Below are positions 53,601-60,957 of a stretch of DNA of 64,000 bases, one piece after another. Position numbers and translations under genes: made by a program. Every line of letters starts with the position of its first letter. Positions within the stretch are counted from its first letter, which is position 1. The notes under the pieces are model-generated. The model was not told the origin of the DNA, did no database searches, and saw only the letters and a list, made by a program, of their open reading frames with translations. Location: positions 82,997-146,996 of the forward strand of contig NZ_JAGHZZ010000010.1 in NCBI RefSeq assembly GCF_017745095.1, read 5' to 3'. Source of the DNA: Sporocytophaga sp. GTDB lineage: Bacteria; Bacteroidota; Bacteroidia; Cytophagales; Cytophagaceae.

Positions 53601-54314
53601 TCTGCCTATCCCAAAATTCGTTTTTAGAAAGGGGATAAGTTCATCTAGGTTAATTTTGATTTTTGGTTTGCCTGATGATACATCTGTTACGTGTGAAATG
53701 ATAAAAAGTAAAGCGTATTCATTAAATCTAGGTTCTGCTGATCTAAACTGAATTGCTGCTTTTGAAAAAGAATCTTTATTTATAACAAAGACATTCTTTC
53801 GTATATAGTCGATCAAGTCCAATTCTAATCTTTCTGCGGCACCTTCATTGACAACAACTCCTGAATTAAGTGCCGCTTTTCGATCCATGATTTCCCTATA
53901 TTTCTCTGAAGCGGTGGATAGACTATAAAGAGAACGCATCTGAGTTTGCCCAAATAGATTTCCTTTATTGTCTTTAATTTCAACTTCGATCTCTGCCGAT
54001 AAAGCATCCAGAAGATGGAGATCATTGTTTGTGAAACCAATCGTACCAAGGTATTCATAGAAGAGTTTCACTGAATTTGAGTTAGAGCCAACGAACAATT
54101 CGTTAGGGAAGGAAATTTCATAACTCTCATCCTTTAGTTTTTTATTTATAATCTTTACTTCCTTACCAATAGCATTTCTTTGAGGAAAAGGCCTCCCATC
54201 TCTTAAAAATGTATCGAATTCAAAAGTGGGAATTTTGAAGTTGAGATTAACTTCGCTTAAAACTGTAGCTGATGAATCACCAGCATACTTGAATGTTCTT
54301 TGTAGAGTTGCCAT
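47658..54314 (-). CDS. Giant multidomain protein: papain/C39-like peptidase, lysozyme-like domain, tectonin-like propeller; no signal peptide
   Basis: 2,218 residues without a signal peptide (MATLQRTFKYAGDSSATVL). Residues 1-390 are mixed alpha/beta; about 395-470 is a carboxypeptidase-regulatory-like beta domain; about 690-760 is rich in Ser/Thr/Gly with hydrophobic glycine stretches, and a second glycine-rich segment (AALIGGILGGPLGAIVGG) is near 940. A papain-like (C39/AvrRpt2-type) peptidase shows ANACWAAAATMMKSW (Cys1522), SPHAKILIGYDG (His1614) and FLDPAVNG (Asp1636/Asn1640). A lysozyme or lytic-transglycosylase-like block has GMQESEGQYSAGLN (Glu1815) and EAGFFQMS (Gly1843-Gln1846). From about 1975 to the end are tectonin-like propeller repeats (TDVSIDDNGNIWILKD, SSLAIGQNDETWIIG). 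It resembles an injected effector; nothing here proves delivery. Confidence 0.8.
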   Translation of the reverse strand: MATLQRTFKYAGDSSATVLSEVNLNFKIPTFEFDTFLRDGRPFPQRNAIGKEVKIINKKLKDESYEISFPNELFVGSNSNSVKLFYEYLGTIGFTNNDLHLLDALSAEIEVEIKDNKGNLFGQTQMRSLYSLSTASEKYREIMDRKAALNSGVVVNEGAAERLELDLIDYIRKNVFVINKDSFSKAAIQFRSAEPRFNEYALLFIISHVTDVSSGKPKIKINLDELIPFLKTNFGIGRNESINTLKDIITDDLFDFPVTVPEITTAEIKGTFKINTSDGSLVSAKDFNFFNLSLEYVIQDTALNAYPHSISFDWTSAQPNTNNEIPFIFQPLITNFISGPLSIRVKSYDGSIPWENQYEATNPELKNLLIEVPLTRPQVITNDNGPKPSGGNKKLTGKVLEMSGLCKLNDLTIVIQAKKQGDTIWRIVGSATTDSSGNFSLPYPYGNYLSAQALVSLTPNSPADINVYADEEHVSINETISDDFLYLLLQDANCETNEDEEDDCGCHDVKKSNRLPGQDDLIKSDSYSQDIGGSCVNLSTPNRTINEYSQLAIVRTSDPDVANYTLARDEKGNFRLEGGLTKIVRKPIDLSNPIYWQDAPDAHVNLSIYQAVTVATGHILHYNIVTKADGYSMGELLYSLPLAPGQKKEIVIFEQSHTLTGSESQTVSQRESLTSSLVNDRSITDTIAGNLSESTKGSSSATTSGVSAGFGLAGIIQGIGGAFGVSGGVANSHSTASQNSSRSVSEYFNEQFKNAINQNAQSYRELNASVISTVKEGQNYGVTTEVIANHNHCHSLTMMYFEVLRHYAIYQELTFVEECLFIPLLMTNFTRENVFKWRDVLASHLLPMPSETYLQPFTLVGIGRQHPLLRAFDAIDRIKTNYENVDFPDGAYDEEVITFITGEIYIQTNLPRPKSKYDRIKSWPIEKKSIWSWSAALIGGILGGPLGAIVGGYLNPDGSLKPDAYSVIDDYISVDANFASVPPAQCIRIKKIDQNFFEEGGFDKSQWDAYAKLLNKGTFDMLAYYFKDRLISEWDSIFYNDIAPLIFETISRSLSLGSFSAVDFSTETKYKGGNTQMRINLRGSGSNKKRNEISQLQIGFFNAASLTNDLVTLIVKNVTVRYSTPHYNGILYSGFVGDDLVDGSTLYTPENANEKRNPKKEDQYMAQKLIVHLNSNLEYYNKVLWRALDPDRRYMLLDGFSIETYNDFGLPVGYRSLASVVKNELIGISGNSLIMPVAPGYKIDRTFVVEQPIEGPAVEIDLLEHYKPLTPIPPYRISIPSKGVFAEAVQGACDACEKVKENSSQDWNVFKTDEPTPINPVTVPVPTVTDWKAAFKDFATPIVNIQNAPATPTPGAGLAGISDLLGKSDVFKDITGLDQNQKNAMQTYLSNQQNAKDFAQMAKEIYTIGHNTEHSDKIADSIRNSPELTKEEKAKLLKDHFGQMVDGGQTKKAEQENTQNTKPSLTDAAVKAADQGKPVKATSIDSEGKSESVEIGAGNTQNYRVAGPKVPLILQGDKANACWAAAATMMKSWKDGKTYSIQDVLSMVSDEYLTKYNNNQPLLASEKTAFIEPLGMIGEPPANYTFNTYLDWMKTYGPLWITVDSDATSNLSPHAKILIGYDGDGTEENSQLVFLDPAVNGEQKESFSDFLSQYQAMVTDNPSSNLFIQIVHFKDAILGEGKNSGTDAAQTFATLKSLAKTACEKQIIDAVSGLAWINQNYSADRGKPIDHAGFVVGMALMYGRFYALIKKNERFATAMSKAPVANDDTDALNHYDLEFTTGRNGKPGLGITDHAAGIPTLRKVFTLLFGLGMQESEGQYSAGLNLDTGETAETKQSEASEAGFFQMSRSIGVGNTTPRFKDIHDLYEIYTELQSRGNMLDIFKIGNNKISNPRPHRASNESSNAAGVKFQQLIYINPAFSVVLAALGIRMNREHWGPLKQKRTVTITKDCYDLFQSIEAIMDANSCSAEIGFVRTSWSKVSTGIPELSATDFAIGKDFLWIVGSTLLDNNVKLYSVDRKATIVSAAPIFDGAKKVLVDRTLAPWLIDSNNMIFHVENNSFKKFPGLSTTATDVSIDDNGNIWILKDQNGDANGFEVVRFNVSNSSTDQITGRAIKIFMASNNIPWVINKPGDLFSFDGTSWSQETTPEKVSSLAIGQNDETWIIGATPANADNFAIYKLHSTGDWISYDGAGIDIALDNVTGLPYVVRKAGEILKML

Positions 54315-54547
54315 GATTTATATATTATGAGAATACACATGCATGATCGTCGCAGCCCTAAATATTCATCTGGGAAATTAGGCCACAAGCTGTATTGAAA
54401 ACTTTAATAGCTATTTGCTATAACTGACTGTAAGAATCACAATATCAGAATATTTCATATATATTAATAAATATTTTAAAATATTTATTAATCAATTTAT
54501 TTTTTATAAGGTGTTCGTCTTGTGTGAAACTTATTGAGGAGTATATC

Positions 54548-54616
54548 AGCAACAGTTTGAGCAATAGTAAGGGTGTTTCTGAATTCTTTGGTTGCACTTG
54601 TTCAAATGGTTACTCC
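54548..54616. repeat. Degenerate copy of the 67-bp hairpin repeat (copy 2)
   Basis: AGCAACAGTTTGAGCAATAG at 54548 matches the left arm of copy 1 almost exactly, then TTTCTG and a diverged right arm (TTGTTCAAATGGTTACTCC). It has the same orientation as 47470-47536 and lies 230 bases before the start codon of the giant gene. No terminal inverted repeats like those of the element at 47398 are visible here. Confidence 0.65.
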
Positions 54617-54661
54617 TTTCTGGCTCGGAGGCAGTATTATCTCCATTTCATTTTTTACACC

Positions 54662-54669
54662 TATCTTTG
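54662..54669 (+). promoter_or_regulatory. Promoter -7 element for the RlmF-like gene
   Basis: TATCTTTG matches TAnnTTTG exactly and lies 17 bases before the ATG at 54687. I see no convincing -33 TTTG at the right distance. The remaining 370-bp region between the divergent genes holds only the repeat at 54548 and AT-rich sequence. Confidence 0.35.
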
Positions 54670-54686
54670 TAATCTGAATACAAGAA

Positions 54687-55643
54687 ATGAAATCTAGACC
54701 GATTGTTGAAAAAAACAATTTACATCCCAGAAATCAACATCGATTGGGGTATAATTTTGAAGAGTTAATAGCTGTTTATCCTGAGCTTCAAAACTTTGTA
54801 ATGATCAATGAACATGCTATTGAAACCATTGATTTTAGTAATCCCCAAGCTGTAAAAGCACTCAATAAAGCCTTGTTATTCGCCTATTACGGCATCAAAT
54901 ATTGGGATATACCAGAAAATTATCTTTGTCCTCCCATTCCTGGCAGAGTAGATTACATTCATTACCTTGCTGATCTATTGGCTTCCAATAACAACGGAAT
55001 TATTCCTCAAGGCAAAAATGTTCAAGTATTGGATATTGGCACGGGAGCCAATTGTATTTACCCAATATTAGGAAATGCTGTTTATGATTGGTCTTTTGTT
55101 GGAACTGATATAGATGAAAAAGCTCTCATGAATTGCGAAAAAATCATCAAGAATAACCCGCAATTAATGGATGCGATTAGTTTGCAACAACAAATTAAAT
55201 CTCGTTTCATTTTCAAAAATATTATTACAGCTGAGGATAAATTTGCACTCACAATTTGTAATCCACCTTTTCATAATTCAGCGGAAGAAGCTCGAAAAAA
55301 TGCGCTTCGAAAAATCTCTAATTTAAAGCTGAATGCCAAAAATTCAGATAAAGCTGTTTTAAACTTTGGGGGGCAAAATGCCGAATTATGGTGTGAAGGC
55401 GGCGAATTGGGTTTTATAGCACAAATGATTAACGAAAGTGTCAATTATCCTATGCAATGTCTTTGGTTTACTACCTTGGTTTCCAAGAAAGAAAATCTTT
55501 CTAGCCTTTATAAAATCCTCAACAAAGTAAATAGCGCGGAGGTCAAAACCATTGATATGTCACAAGGACAAAAAATCAGTCGAATCTTAGCTTGGACATT
55601 CCACTCAAAAAACCAGCAGAAAAATTGGAAGTTTGGAAGATAA
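54687..55643 (+). CDS. rlmF: 23S rRNA (adenine-1618-N6)-methyltransferase
   Basis: 318 residues. The start LHPRNQHRLGYNFEELIAVYPEL, then IKYWDIPENYLCPPIPGRVDYIHYLADLL, the SAM motif VLDIGTGANCIYPILG, FVGTDIDEKAL and the catalytic amine-binding motif NPPFHNSAEEA match RlmF (YbiN). The enzyme methylates N6 of adenine 1618 in 23S rRNA in the cytoplasm. It is a housekeeping gene that separates the giant gene from the AAA+/DUF4157 pair. Length and motif order are normal. Confidence 0.95.
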   Translation: MKSRPIVEKNNLHPRNQHRLGYNFEELIAVYPELQNFVMINEHAIETIDFSNPQAVKALNKALLFAYYGIKYWDIPENYLCPPIPGRVDYIHYLADLLASNNNGIIPQGKNVQVLDIGTGANCIYPILGNAVYDWSFVGTDIDEKALMNCEKIIKNNPQLMDAISLQQQIKSRFIFKNIITAEDKFALTICNPPFHNSAEEARKNALRKISNLKLNAKNSDKAVLNFGGQNAELWCEGGELGFIAQMINESVNYPMQCLWFTTLVSKKENLSSLYKILNKVNSAEVKTIDMSQGQKISRILAWTFHSKNQQKNWKFGR

Positions 55644-55665
55644 GAGTTTAAATCAATAAAAGGTA

Positions 55666-55691
55666 AGAAAAAAGCCACCTAATCAGTGGCT
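55666..55691 (-). terminator. Terminator between the convergent RlmF and AHSA1 genes
   Basis: AGCCAC (55673-55678) and GTGGCT (55686-55691) form a short stem with a 7-base loop. On the minus strand a run of six T residues follows, as expected for the end of the gene at 55728. On the plus strand the downstream sequence is only weakly T-rich. Confidence 0.65.
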
Positions 55692-55727
55692 GTTATTCAA
55701 TAAATATAATCAGAATTCCTGAAATGA

Positions 55728-56177
55728 TCAGGCATCCGGTATGTTAGGCTCAACCAGTTTAATTAGTTTTTCCAGAGATTCCTGCCATCCCAGGTAACAC
55801 ATTTCTACAGGAATGACATCGGGAATACCTTCCTGTAACACTTTCAGTTCGGTACCAACAGATGTCTTTTGAAACCAAGCGGAGGTAGTCATAATACCTG
55901 GCATGTTGGGGTCATCAAATTTGTCTGTATACTTAAGAAACTCATTAGGTTTAACTTCCACATATTCCCCTCCAAAAGAGTGTCCGTTACCGGTAGTAAA
56001 ATTGTGAAATGACATTTTAAATGTACCGCCTACCTTCACGTTCATGTCATGTACTGTGCAAAGAAAGCCATAAGGAGGCAACCATGCAGCAATTGCAAGT
56101 GCTTCGGTAAATGCTCGGTATACCTTTTCCGGAGAAGCTTTAATGACTCTGTGTAATGATACTTTGTTTCCTGACAT
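55728..56177 (-). CDS. SRPBCC / AHSA1 domain protein
   Basis: 149 residues with the START-like fold: SLHRVIKASPEKVYRAFTEALAIAAWLPPYGF, GGTFKMSFHNFTTGNGHSFGGEYVEVKP, the strand block EFLKYTDKFDDPNMPGIMTTS, and the long last helix PVEMCYLGWQESLEKLIKLVEP. It belongs to the AHSA1/YdhM-like group of small cytoplasmic ligand-binding proteins with no known reaction. It is convergent with rlmF. It is only distantly like the AHSA1 protein at 40481. The 339-bp upstream region has no regulator gene, although ArsR-type regulators often precede such genes. Confidence 0.88.
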   Translation of the reverse strand: MSGNKVSLHRVIKASPEKVYRAFTEALAIAAWLPPYGFLCTVHDMNVKVGGTFKMSFHNFTTGNGHSFGGEYVEVKPNEFLKYTDKFDDPNMPGIMTTSAWFQKTSVGTELKVLQEGIPDVIPVEMCYLGWQESLEKLIKLVEPNIPDA

Positions 56178-56516
56178 TTTAATAAAATCTTTTTGCGTTG
56201 ATCCTACTCATTTGGCTTTTCGGGCTCGCCCGTTTTTTTATGTGGCTGCTGCTCCACTTTAAGATTGTATTACAATAACTTTTCTTTAGCAAAGATGATA
56301 TTAAAAATAGACCCTAATGAGGGCTTGATACGACAAATTCAAGGATTTTTACGACAGTAAAAACAATAAAATAAAATAGCAGCGCAGGCGGAGATACTTA
56401 GGTGTTTATTCAGAACAATATACATGGAAGTAGGGATGCAATCGCTTTTCTCGGTAATCCTTGATACAATCAAGGACTGTTGGGTTTGCCAGAGAACAGG
56501 TTCTGGCTTAAGAAAA
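56178..56516. other. Intergenic region, 339 bp
   Basis: AT-rich with one short GC-rich spot, CGGGCTCGCCCG followed by seven T residues at 56221-56239, which could be a weak plus-strand terminator. A minus-strand open frame of 65 codons across 56339-56536 overlaps the end of the ATPase gene and looks accidental. I see no other feature. Confidence 0.4.
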
Positions 56517-57872
56517 CTAGGGGAGTGTTTTTCCATCTTTATTGTATTCTTTGGCTATGCCTTTGATAAAATCTTCTTTTCTTAAAATAAAGTCTTCTCT
56601 ATTCACTGCCATTAAAGAAACATAGCGAATAACATTTGTAATGGATCCTCCAGACAGTTCATAATTTTCTGCGATTGTTTTAAGGTTAACATCCTCATCT
56701 AATTTCATTTCAATTGGTAAAGAATTTTTCCATAAATCTAATCGCATTGTGTGATCCGGCATTTGGAAATGTATGAATGATTGGAACCTTCTGGTGAATG
56801 CATCATCCATGTTATTTTTAAGATTGGTGGCAAGTATGATCAATCCTGGATAATCTTCAATTCTTTGTAATAAGTACGAAATTTCCTGATTGGCATATCT
56901 GTCATGCGCATCTTTGGCTTGGGTCCGTTTGCCAAATAATGCGTCTGCTTCATCAAAGAATAGTATCCAATTTTGCCTTTCAGCCCTGTTGAAAATATTT
57001 GCCAGATTTTTCTCAGTTTCTCCAATGTATTTAGATACCACCATGGATAAATCAATCCTATAAACATCAAGATTGTTCGCTTTGCCAAGTAAGGCAGCGG
57101 TTAAAGTCTTACCAGTACCTGGTGGGCCGTAAAATAAAGCTCGGTATCCTAATTTTATTTTTTTGGATAATCCATAGTTGTAGAGAACTTTCTTTCCATG
57201 CTTAATCCATGCATTGATTTCTTCAATCTCTTCTATAGTTTTCTCATTTAATATCAGATCACTCCATTCTTGTCTTGACTCAAGTATACTGGCAGGAAAA
57301 GAAGTAGTGTATTCAGGTTTAAATGACTTTGCTGTTGCTATAAAATGTATTGTCTCCTGAGTCGGCAATACAGCTTTAGAAGTAAATGGATCTATAGGTG
57401 AAGGATTAAAAAACTCAATTAAATTATGCTGCACCAACTTACAATTGGTATGGAAATACTTCAATAAACCTATTCTTTGTATGGCATCATCTCCTGCCAG
57501 TATAAAAAGTACAGTTTCAATTGTAGGGATTAACCCGTGATAATTTTTAGTATTGCCAGTTATGCCTCCAACATAAGATAGGATATGATTTTTACTTTCA
57601 CACTGAATTACTAAATCGTCAAGTAAACCAGGGTATAAAGTTGGTGCCAGTGAGGTTGCAAGCGTGATTCTCTCTAAGGCGGTCAATGTATGGGTTTGAA
57701 TAATTCTTCCATAAGGGGAATCGTCCGGAACTGTAAAATTTATATTCTCAGGAATTAATTCTTTTTGATCTTTTTGGATAAGATTATTTATACGGAAGTT
57801 GATCAGATTTTGAAGGATTTCGAAATCTTGAAAAAGACAGGTGTCTTTAATTTCCAAGTGGTTAGTTAACAT
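56517..57872 (-). CDS. AAA+ ATPase of the eCIS-associated type
   Basis: 451 residues from the ATG at 57872; a TTG three codons earlier (57881) is less likely. An N-terminal helical domain of about 200 residues, unlike classic AAA proteases, is followed by one AAA+ module: Walker A GPPGTGKT, Walker B ILFFDEADALFGKR, sensor 1 LILATNLKNN and the arginine finger block DAFTRRFQ, then GGSITNVIRYVSLMA. Such N-domain/AAA proteins (Afp15-like) accompany extracellular contractile injection systems and are thought to help assembly or effector loading. It is divergent from the DUF4157 gene by 89 bases. No sheath, tube or baseplate genes are in the window. Confidence 0.8.
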   Translation of the reverse strand: MLTNHLEIKDTCLFQDFEILQNLINFRINNLIQKDQKELIPENINFTVPDDSPYGRIIQTHTLTALERITLATSLAPTLYPGLLDDLVIQCESKNHILSYVGGITGNTKNYHGLIPTIETVLFILAGDDAIQRIGLLKYFHTNCKLVQHNLIEFFNPSPIDPFTSKAVLPTQETIHFIATAKSFKPEYTTSFPASILESRQEWSDLILNEKTIEEIEEINAWIKHGKKVLYNYGLSKKIKLGYRALFYGPPGTGKTLTAALLGKANNLDVYRIDLSMVVSKYIGETEKNLANIFNRAERQNWILFFDEADALFGKRTQAKDAHDRYANQEISYLLQRIEDYPGLIILATNLKNNMDDAFTRRFQSFIHFQMPDHTMRLDLWKNSLPIEMKLDEDVNLKTIAENYELSGGSITNVIRYVSLMAVNREDFILRKEDFIKGIAKEYNKDGKTLP

Positions 57873-57896
57873 AATACTCAAATATATAGAATTAAT

Positions 57897-57926
57897 TTTG
57901 ACGTGAATTTAATTATAATAAATTTG
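57897..57926 (+). promoter_or_regulatory. Bacteroidota-type promoter for the DUF4157 gene
   Basis: TTTG at 57897-57900 and TAAATTTG at 57919-57926 match the -33 and -7 elements with 18 bases between. Transcription would begin near 57933, 29 bases before the start codon. The same 90-bp region must hold the ATPase promoter on the other strand, which I could not place. Confidence 0.6.
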
Positions 57927-57961
57927 TCATAGTGCTGTCCATTTTTTAATTACTAATAATT

Positions 57962-59512
57962 ATGATTGTCAATTCCAGAAATAAGAAAACCCAATTTTCA
58001 AAGCAGAATGAAACTTTGTCTTCACAAGGGAAATCCATTAATGAACTAAATGCTCAAAATTATTCAGTAAACAATCAGTTATTGGGTATCTCGAACAACT
58101 CCGACTCTGAGATACAAAAAAAAGAAACTAACACTAATGATAATTCTTTTTCTGCAATGCCAAATGAATTGCAGGCAAAAATGGAAAACTCTTTTTCTTC
58201 GGATTTTTCTAATGTGAAAATTCATAAAGAGTCTAACAAGGCCTCACAAATGGGAGCTCATGCATTTACGCAAGGAAATGATATACATTTTGCTCCTGGT
58301 AAGTTTGATCCTTCCGGAAACTCCGGACAGCAATTACTTGCACATGAATTAACACATGTTGTTCAACAACGGAATGGGAAAGTAAACCCTACTGCACAAT
58401 TAAGTGGGATTTCAATAAATAATGATCCCACTCTGGAAAAGGAGGCAGATATTATGGGGGCTAAAGCAATCAAAGGAGAAAAAAATTTCTCAGCTAAAGC
58501 TTCATCTGAAAATAACAATGTAGCAAATGTAGTTCAAGGATTTTTTACCCAGACACATAAAACCAAACCATATAAAGTTGCAGACGATTTAAGTTTGGCG
58601 GTTGAAGTCGGCTATCCGAATCATATCTTGTTTGCAAAGGCTGGTATGGCTGCTACTGCCAATACAAAACTAAATGCTGTTGGATCAGGCATAGAATTAC
58701 AAGAAACTTCTACTTCAGATACATTTTCTAATGGCTCAAAAAGCGAAACGCTAAAACAAGTATTACCTAAAAATAAGAAAAACAGTACTCAAGGGACTAA
58801 TATGAATCTTTGGGCTGATTGTGGAAAGAGTAATGCAGAAGTGGTTGGTGGTTCCAGCAGAAAGGCAGCTTATAAAGATGGTGGTGCATTAAAATGGACT
58901 GCAGCCGGATCTCCCGCGGAAATGAAGTCTGAGATAATGAAGAATTGGTTAACGAAAAAGTATAACAATGTCAGTACTCCTTCGACAACTAAAATGCAAA
59001 TTAAGTCTGTATTGGATGCTGCCAAGGTTATTGATAGTAATATGGCTAAGCAACTTGATGCATATGGTAAAGCAAAGACAGATAAAGAGCGTGAAACTAT
59101 TGCAGATAAATATTTTTCCCTTCAAGATGAGAAAGCAGAAAAGCTCTGGGAATATTACAATGGCCTTCCGACAACTTCTAAAGAATCAATCGATAAAGAG
59201 TTGGCTATAAACAGATATGCGAAACCAACAATAGGTGAAGGTTATACTACATCATCCGGGGGAACTCCTGTAGCAGGTTATGAAAATAATACATGGAATT
59301 TCCATTGGGGAGGTGTAGTATTAGAAAGTACTGATACCTCGGATAAAGTAGTATTAGAGAATTATGCAGTAGGAGATGCCTCTGTTGAAAATGATCTATG
59401 GGAATTCGCCATGTATGGTACATCCAAAAAAGGTCAGACTTTTCACGATGTGCATTCTGATACCAATCAACACGGGACAAGTCCAACGACCATGAGAATA
59501 AACAAAGCATGA
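57962..59512 (+). CDS. DUF4157 effector-like protein with HExxH motif and C-terminal Cys-His-Asn domain
   Basis: 516 residues, no signal peptide, Asn/Ser-rich start. Residues 60-140 form a DUF4157 domain: [23 protein letters not shown], the block [17 protein letters not shown] and [13 protein letters not shown] with the HExxH site at 128-132. DUF4157 marks effectors of extracellular contractile injection systems, where it may serve as a loading or processing domain. The C-terminal part has [10 protein letters not shown] (Cys287), [12 protein letters not shown] (His448) and [10 protein letters not shown] (Glu466-Asn467), an order that recalls NlpC/P60 or papain-like cysteine enzymes. A lipoprotein gene overlaps its stop by 4 bases. 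Confidence 0.83.
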   Translation: MIVNSRNKKTQFSKQNETLSSQGKSINELNAQNYSVNNQLLGISNNSDSEIQKKETNTNDNSFSAMPNELQAKMENSFSSDFSNVKIHKESNKASQMGAHAFTQGNDIHFAPGKFDPSGNSGQQLLAHELTHVVQQRNGKVNPTAQLSGISINNDPTLEKEADIMGAKAIKGEKNFSAKASSENNNVANVVQGFFTQTHKTKPYKVADDLSLAVEVGYPNHILFAKAGMAATANTKLNAVGSGIELQETSTSDTFSNGSKSETLKQVLPKNKKNSTQGTNMNLWADCGKSNAEVVGGSSRKAAYKDGGALKWTAAGSPAEMKSEIMKNWLTKKYNNVSTPSTTKMQIKSVLDAAKVIDSNMAKQLDAYGKAKTDKERETIADKYFSLQDEKAEKLWEYYNGLPTTSKESIDKELAINRYAKPTIGEGYTTSSGGTPVAGYENNTWNFHWGGVVLESTDTSDKVVLENYAVGDASVENDLWEFAMYGTSKKGQTFHDVHSDTNQHGTSPTTMRINKA

Positions 59513-59922
59513 AAAATATAATTTTAGTAGTAGCAGTTGGATTTTTTCTTTTCAATTGCCAAAAGAAAAGTAATATGAGCGAAGTACAATCAATTAAAGA
59601 AATAAAGGAAAACCAAGGCAAAGACTTAACAGTAGTAGGAACTTACAAACCTGTTAGTTTAAATCAAAAGCCCGGCACAGTAGAATATTCAGGTCATTAT
59701 AAGATCGAGGTAAATGATACACTATCGATTGTTTTACTGCCACCTTACAATTCAGAATCCAAAAGACCTACAGATGAGATTCAGAAATTTGAAGGCAAAA
59801 GAGTAAAGGTAAGTGGGATTATTTCTGATAAAACCTATATGGAACCACCTTCCATTCAAAATGCGCCATTAACTTTATCTCTTCCATGTTTTACTGAAAT
59901 TAAGTCAATAGAGCTTGAGTAA
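59509..59922 (+). CDS. Small lipoprotein translationally coupled to the DUF4157 gene
   Basis: 137 residues. The start [17 protein letters not shown] gives a lipobox (Cys17), so the protein is anchored in the envelope. The mature part is beta-rich with a [14 protein letters not shown] strand ([24 protein letters not shown]) as in OB-fold proteins. Its ATG overlaps the TGA of the upstream gene (ATGA). Tight coupling to an effector gene and an envelope location fit a cognate immunity protein, but no direct evidence shows that. Family not recognised. Confidence 0.75.
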   Translation: MKNIILVVAVGFFLFNCQKKSNMSEVQSIKEIKENQGKDLTVVGTYKPVSLNQKPGTVEYSGHYKIEVNDTLSIVLLPPYNSESKRPTDEIQKFEGKRVKVSGIISDKTYMEPPSIQNAPLTLSLPCFTEIKSIELE

Positions 59923-60000
59923 TCAATTAATTCTGGAAGAGTTAAAGTGGCTGCTAAATAATAAGAAAAAAGTGGTTTATGCATTTGTAATAGAAAGAAG

Positions 60001-60957
60001 ATGATTGAGTTGATTTTAAAATCCAGAGATTTTCACAAAATCAATAATACAAATGAAATTAAAGATGAAATGATGGATTTTATATCTATTCAGTTTCTTG
60101 ATTTCAAGCAAGAGGAAATTGATTGGGTAAAGGAGAAATTCGGACTTGATTTTTCAATTATGAATCATACTGAAGACATTGAAGTAAGTTCTCATTATTT
60201 TGAAAATGAAAATCAGGCTTCTTTTCACTTTTCCATTCCTTATTTTAATAAAACAAAACATATGGTTGAAGAGCCATTGTTTATTATAATATCTTCTAAT
60301 AGGGTATTCGTTTTTCTTACTTCCAGTCTCGATGACTTTTTTAATAAAACATATTCGTTTAAGTTTAATGCTAGTATAAAGCATTTGTCTGACCCAAAGG
60401 GCATGTTTAAAATGCAGGTTGAATATATCTCTGATTACTATGCAGATGTTACCGAAAGCCTAGCAAAAAGAATCAAGACTTTAGCAAGCAGAGTGTTGAT
60501 TGAAAAAGAGTTTACAGATAAAGACCTTGATATTATTACTCAATATAATTTCAATAATTTACTTGTAAAGGAATCAATTAATGAAACGAAGCGAATTTTT
60601 TCAATGTACAAAAAAGGCGAATGGGAAAAGAGAATGAATGTGAAAGAAACCATTGACATTGAACTTAATGATCTTGCTGTGGTATCAGATTATATCCAAT
60701 TTAACTTTGATCGTCTGGATGATTTGAAAGAAAACATCAGTAATAAAATTGAGTTGGAACAAAATCATATTTTTAAAATACTTACAATGGTCACTGTATG
60801 TATAGCATTTCCAACATTAATTGCTGGTGTGTACGGTATGAATTTCGAAATGATGCCGGAATTAAAATGGAAATTTGGTTACCCAACTGCAATATCTATC
60901 ATGTTTTTAAGTGTAGTTTTTCCAATTATCTATTTTAAAAGAAAGAGATGGTTGTGA
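60001..60957 (+). CDS. CorA-family divalent metal ion transporter
   Basis: 318 residues. The long cytoplasmic N-terminal part is charged and helical; the two C-terminal membrane segments (IFKILTMVTVCIAFPTLIAGVYGMNF and TAISIMFLSVVFPIIYF) flank the signature YGMNFEMMPEL with the GMN ion selectivity motif. CorA proteins form pentameric channels for magnesium, cobalt or nickel in the inner membrane. The length is typical. It starts 78 bases after the lipoprotein gene on the same strand but is probably unrelated in function. Confidence 0.9.
   Translation: MIELILKSRDFHKINNTNEIKDEMMDFISIQFLDFKQEEIDWVKEKFGLDFSIMNHTEDIEVSSHYFENENQASFHFSIPYFNKTKHMVEEPLFIIISSNRVFVFLTSSLDDFFNKTYSFKFNASIKHLSDPKGMFKMQVEYISDYYADVTESLAKRIKTLASRVLIEKEFTDKDLDIITQYNFNNLLVKESINETKRIFSMYKKGEWEKRMNVKETIDIELNDLAVVSDYIQFNFDRLDDLKENISNKIELEQNHIFKILTMVTVCIAFPTLIAGVYGMNFEMMPELKWKFGYPTAISIMFLSVVFPIIYFKRKRWL

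Noticed and set aside
54315-54686. Second MITE-like element around repeat copy 2
   Set aside because: The core repeat is visible but no terminal inverted repeats like those at 47398-47634 flank it, so only a repeat copy is reported.
56339-56536. 65-codon open frame on the minus strand starting inside the AAA+ gene end
   Set aside because: No family pattern, overlaps the stop of the ATPase gene, and Cys/Ser-rich composition looks like non-coding translation.
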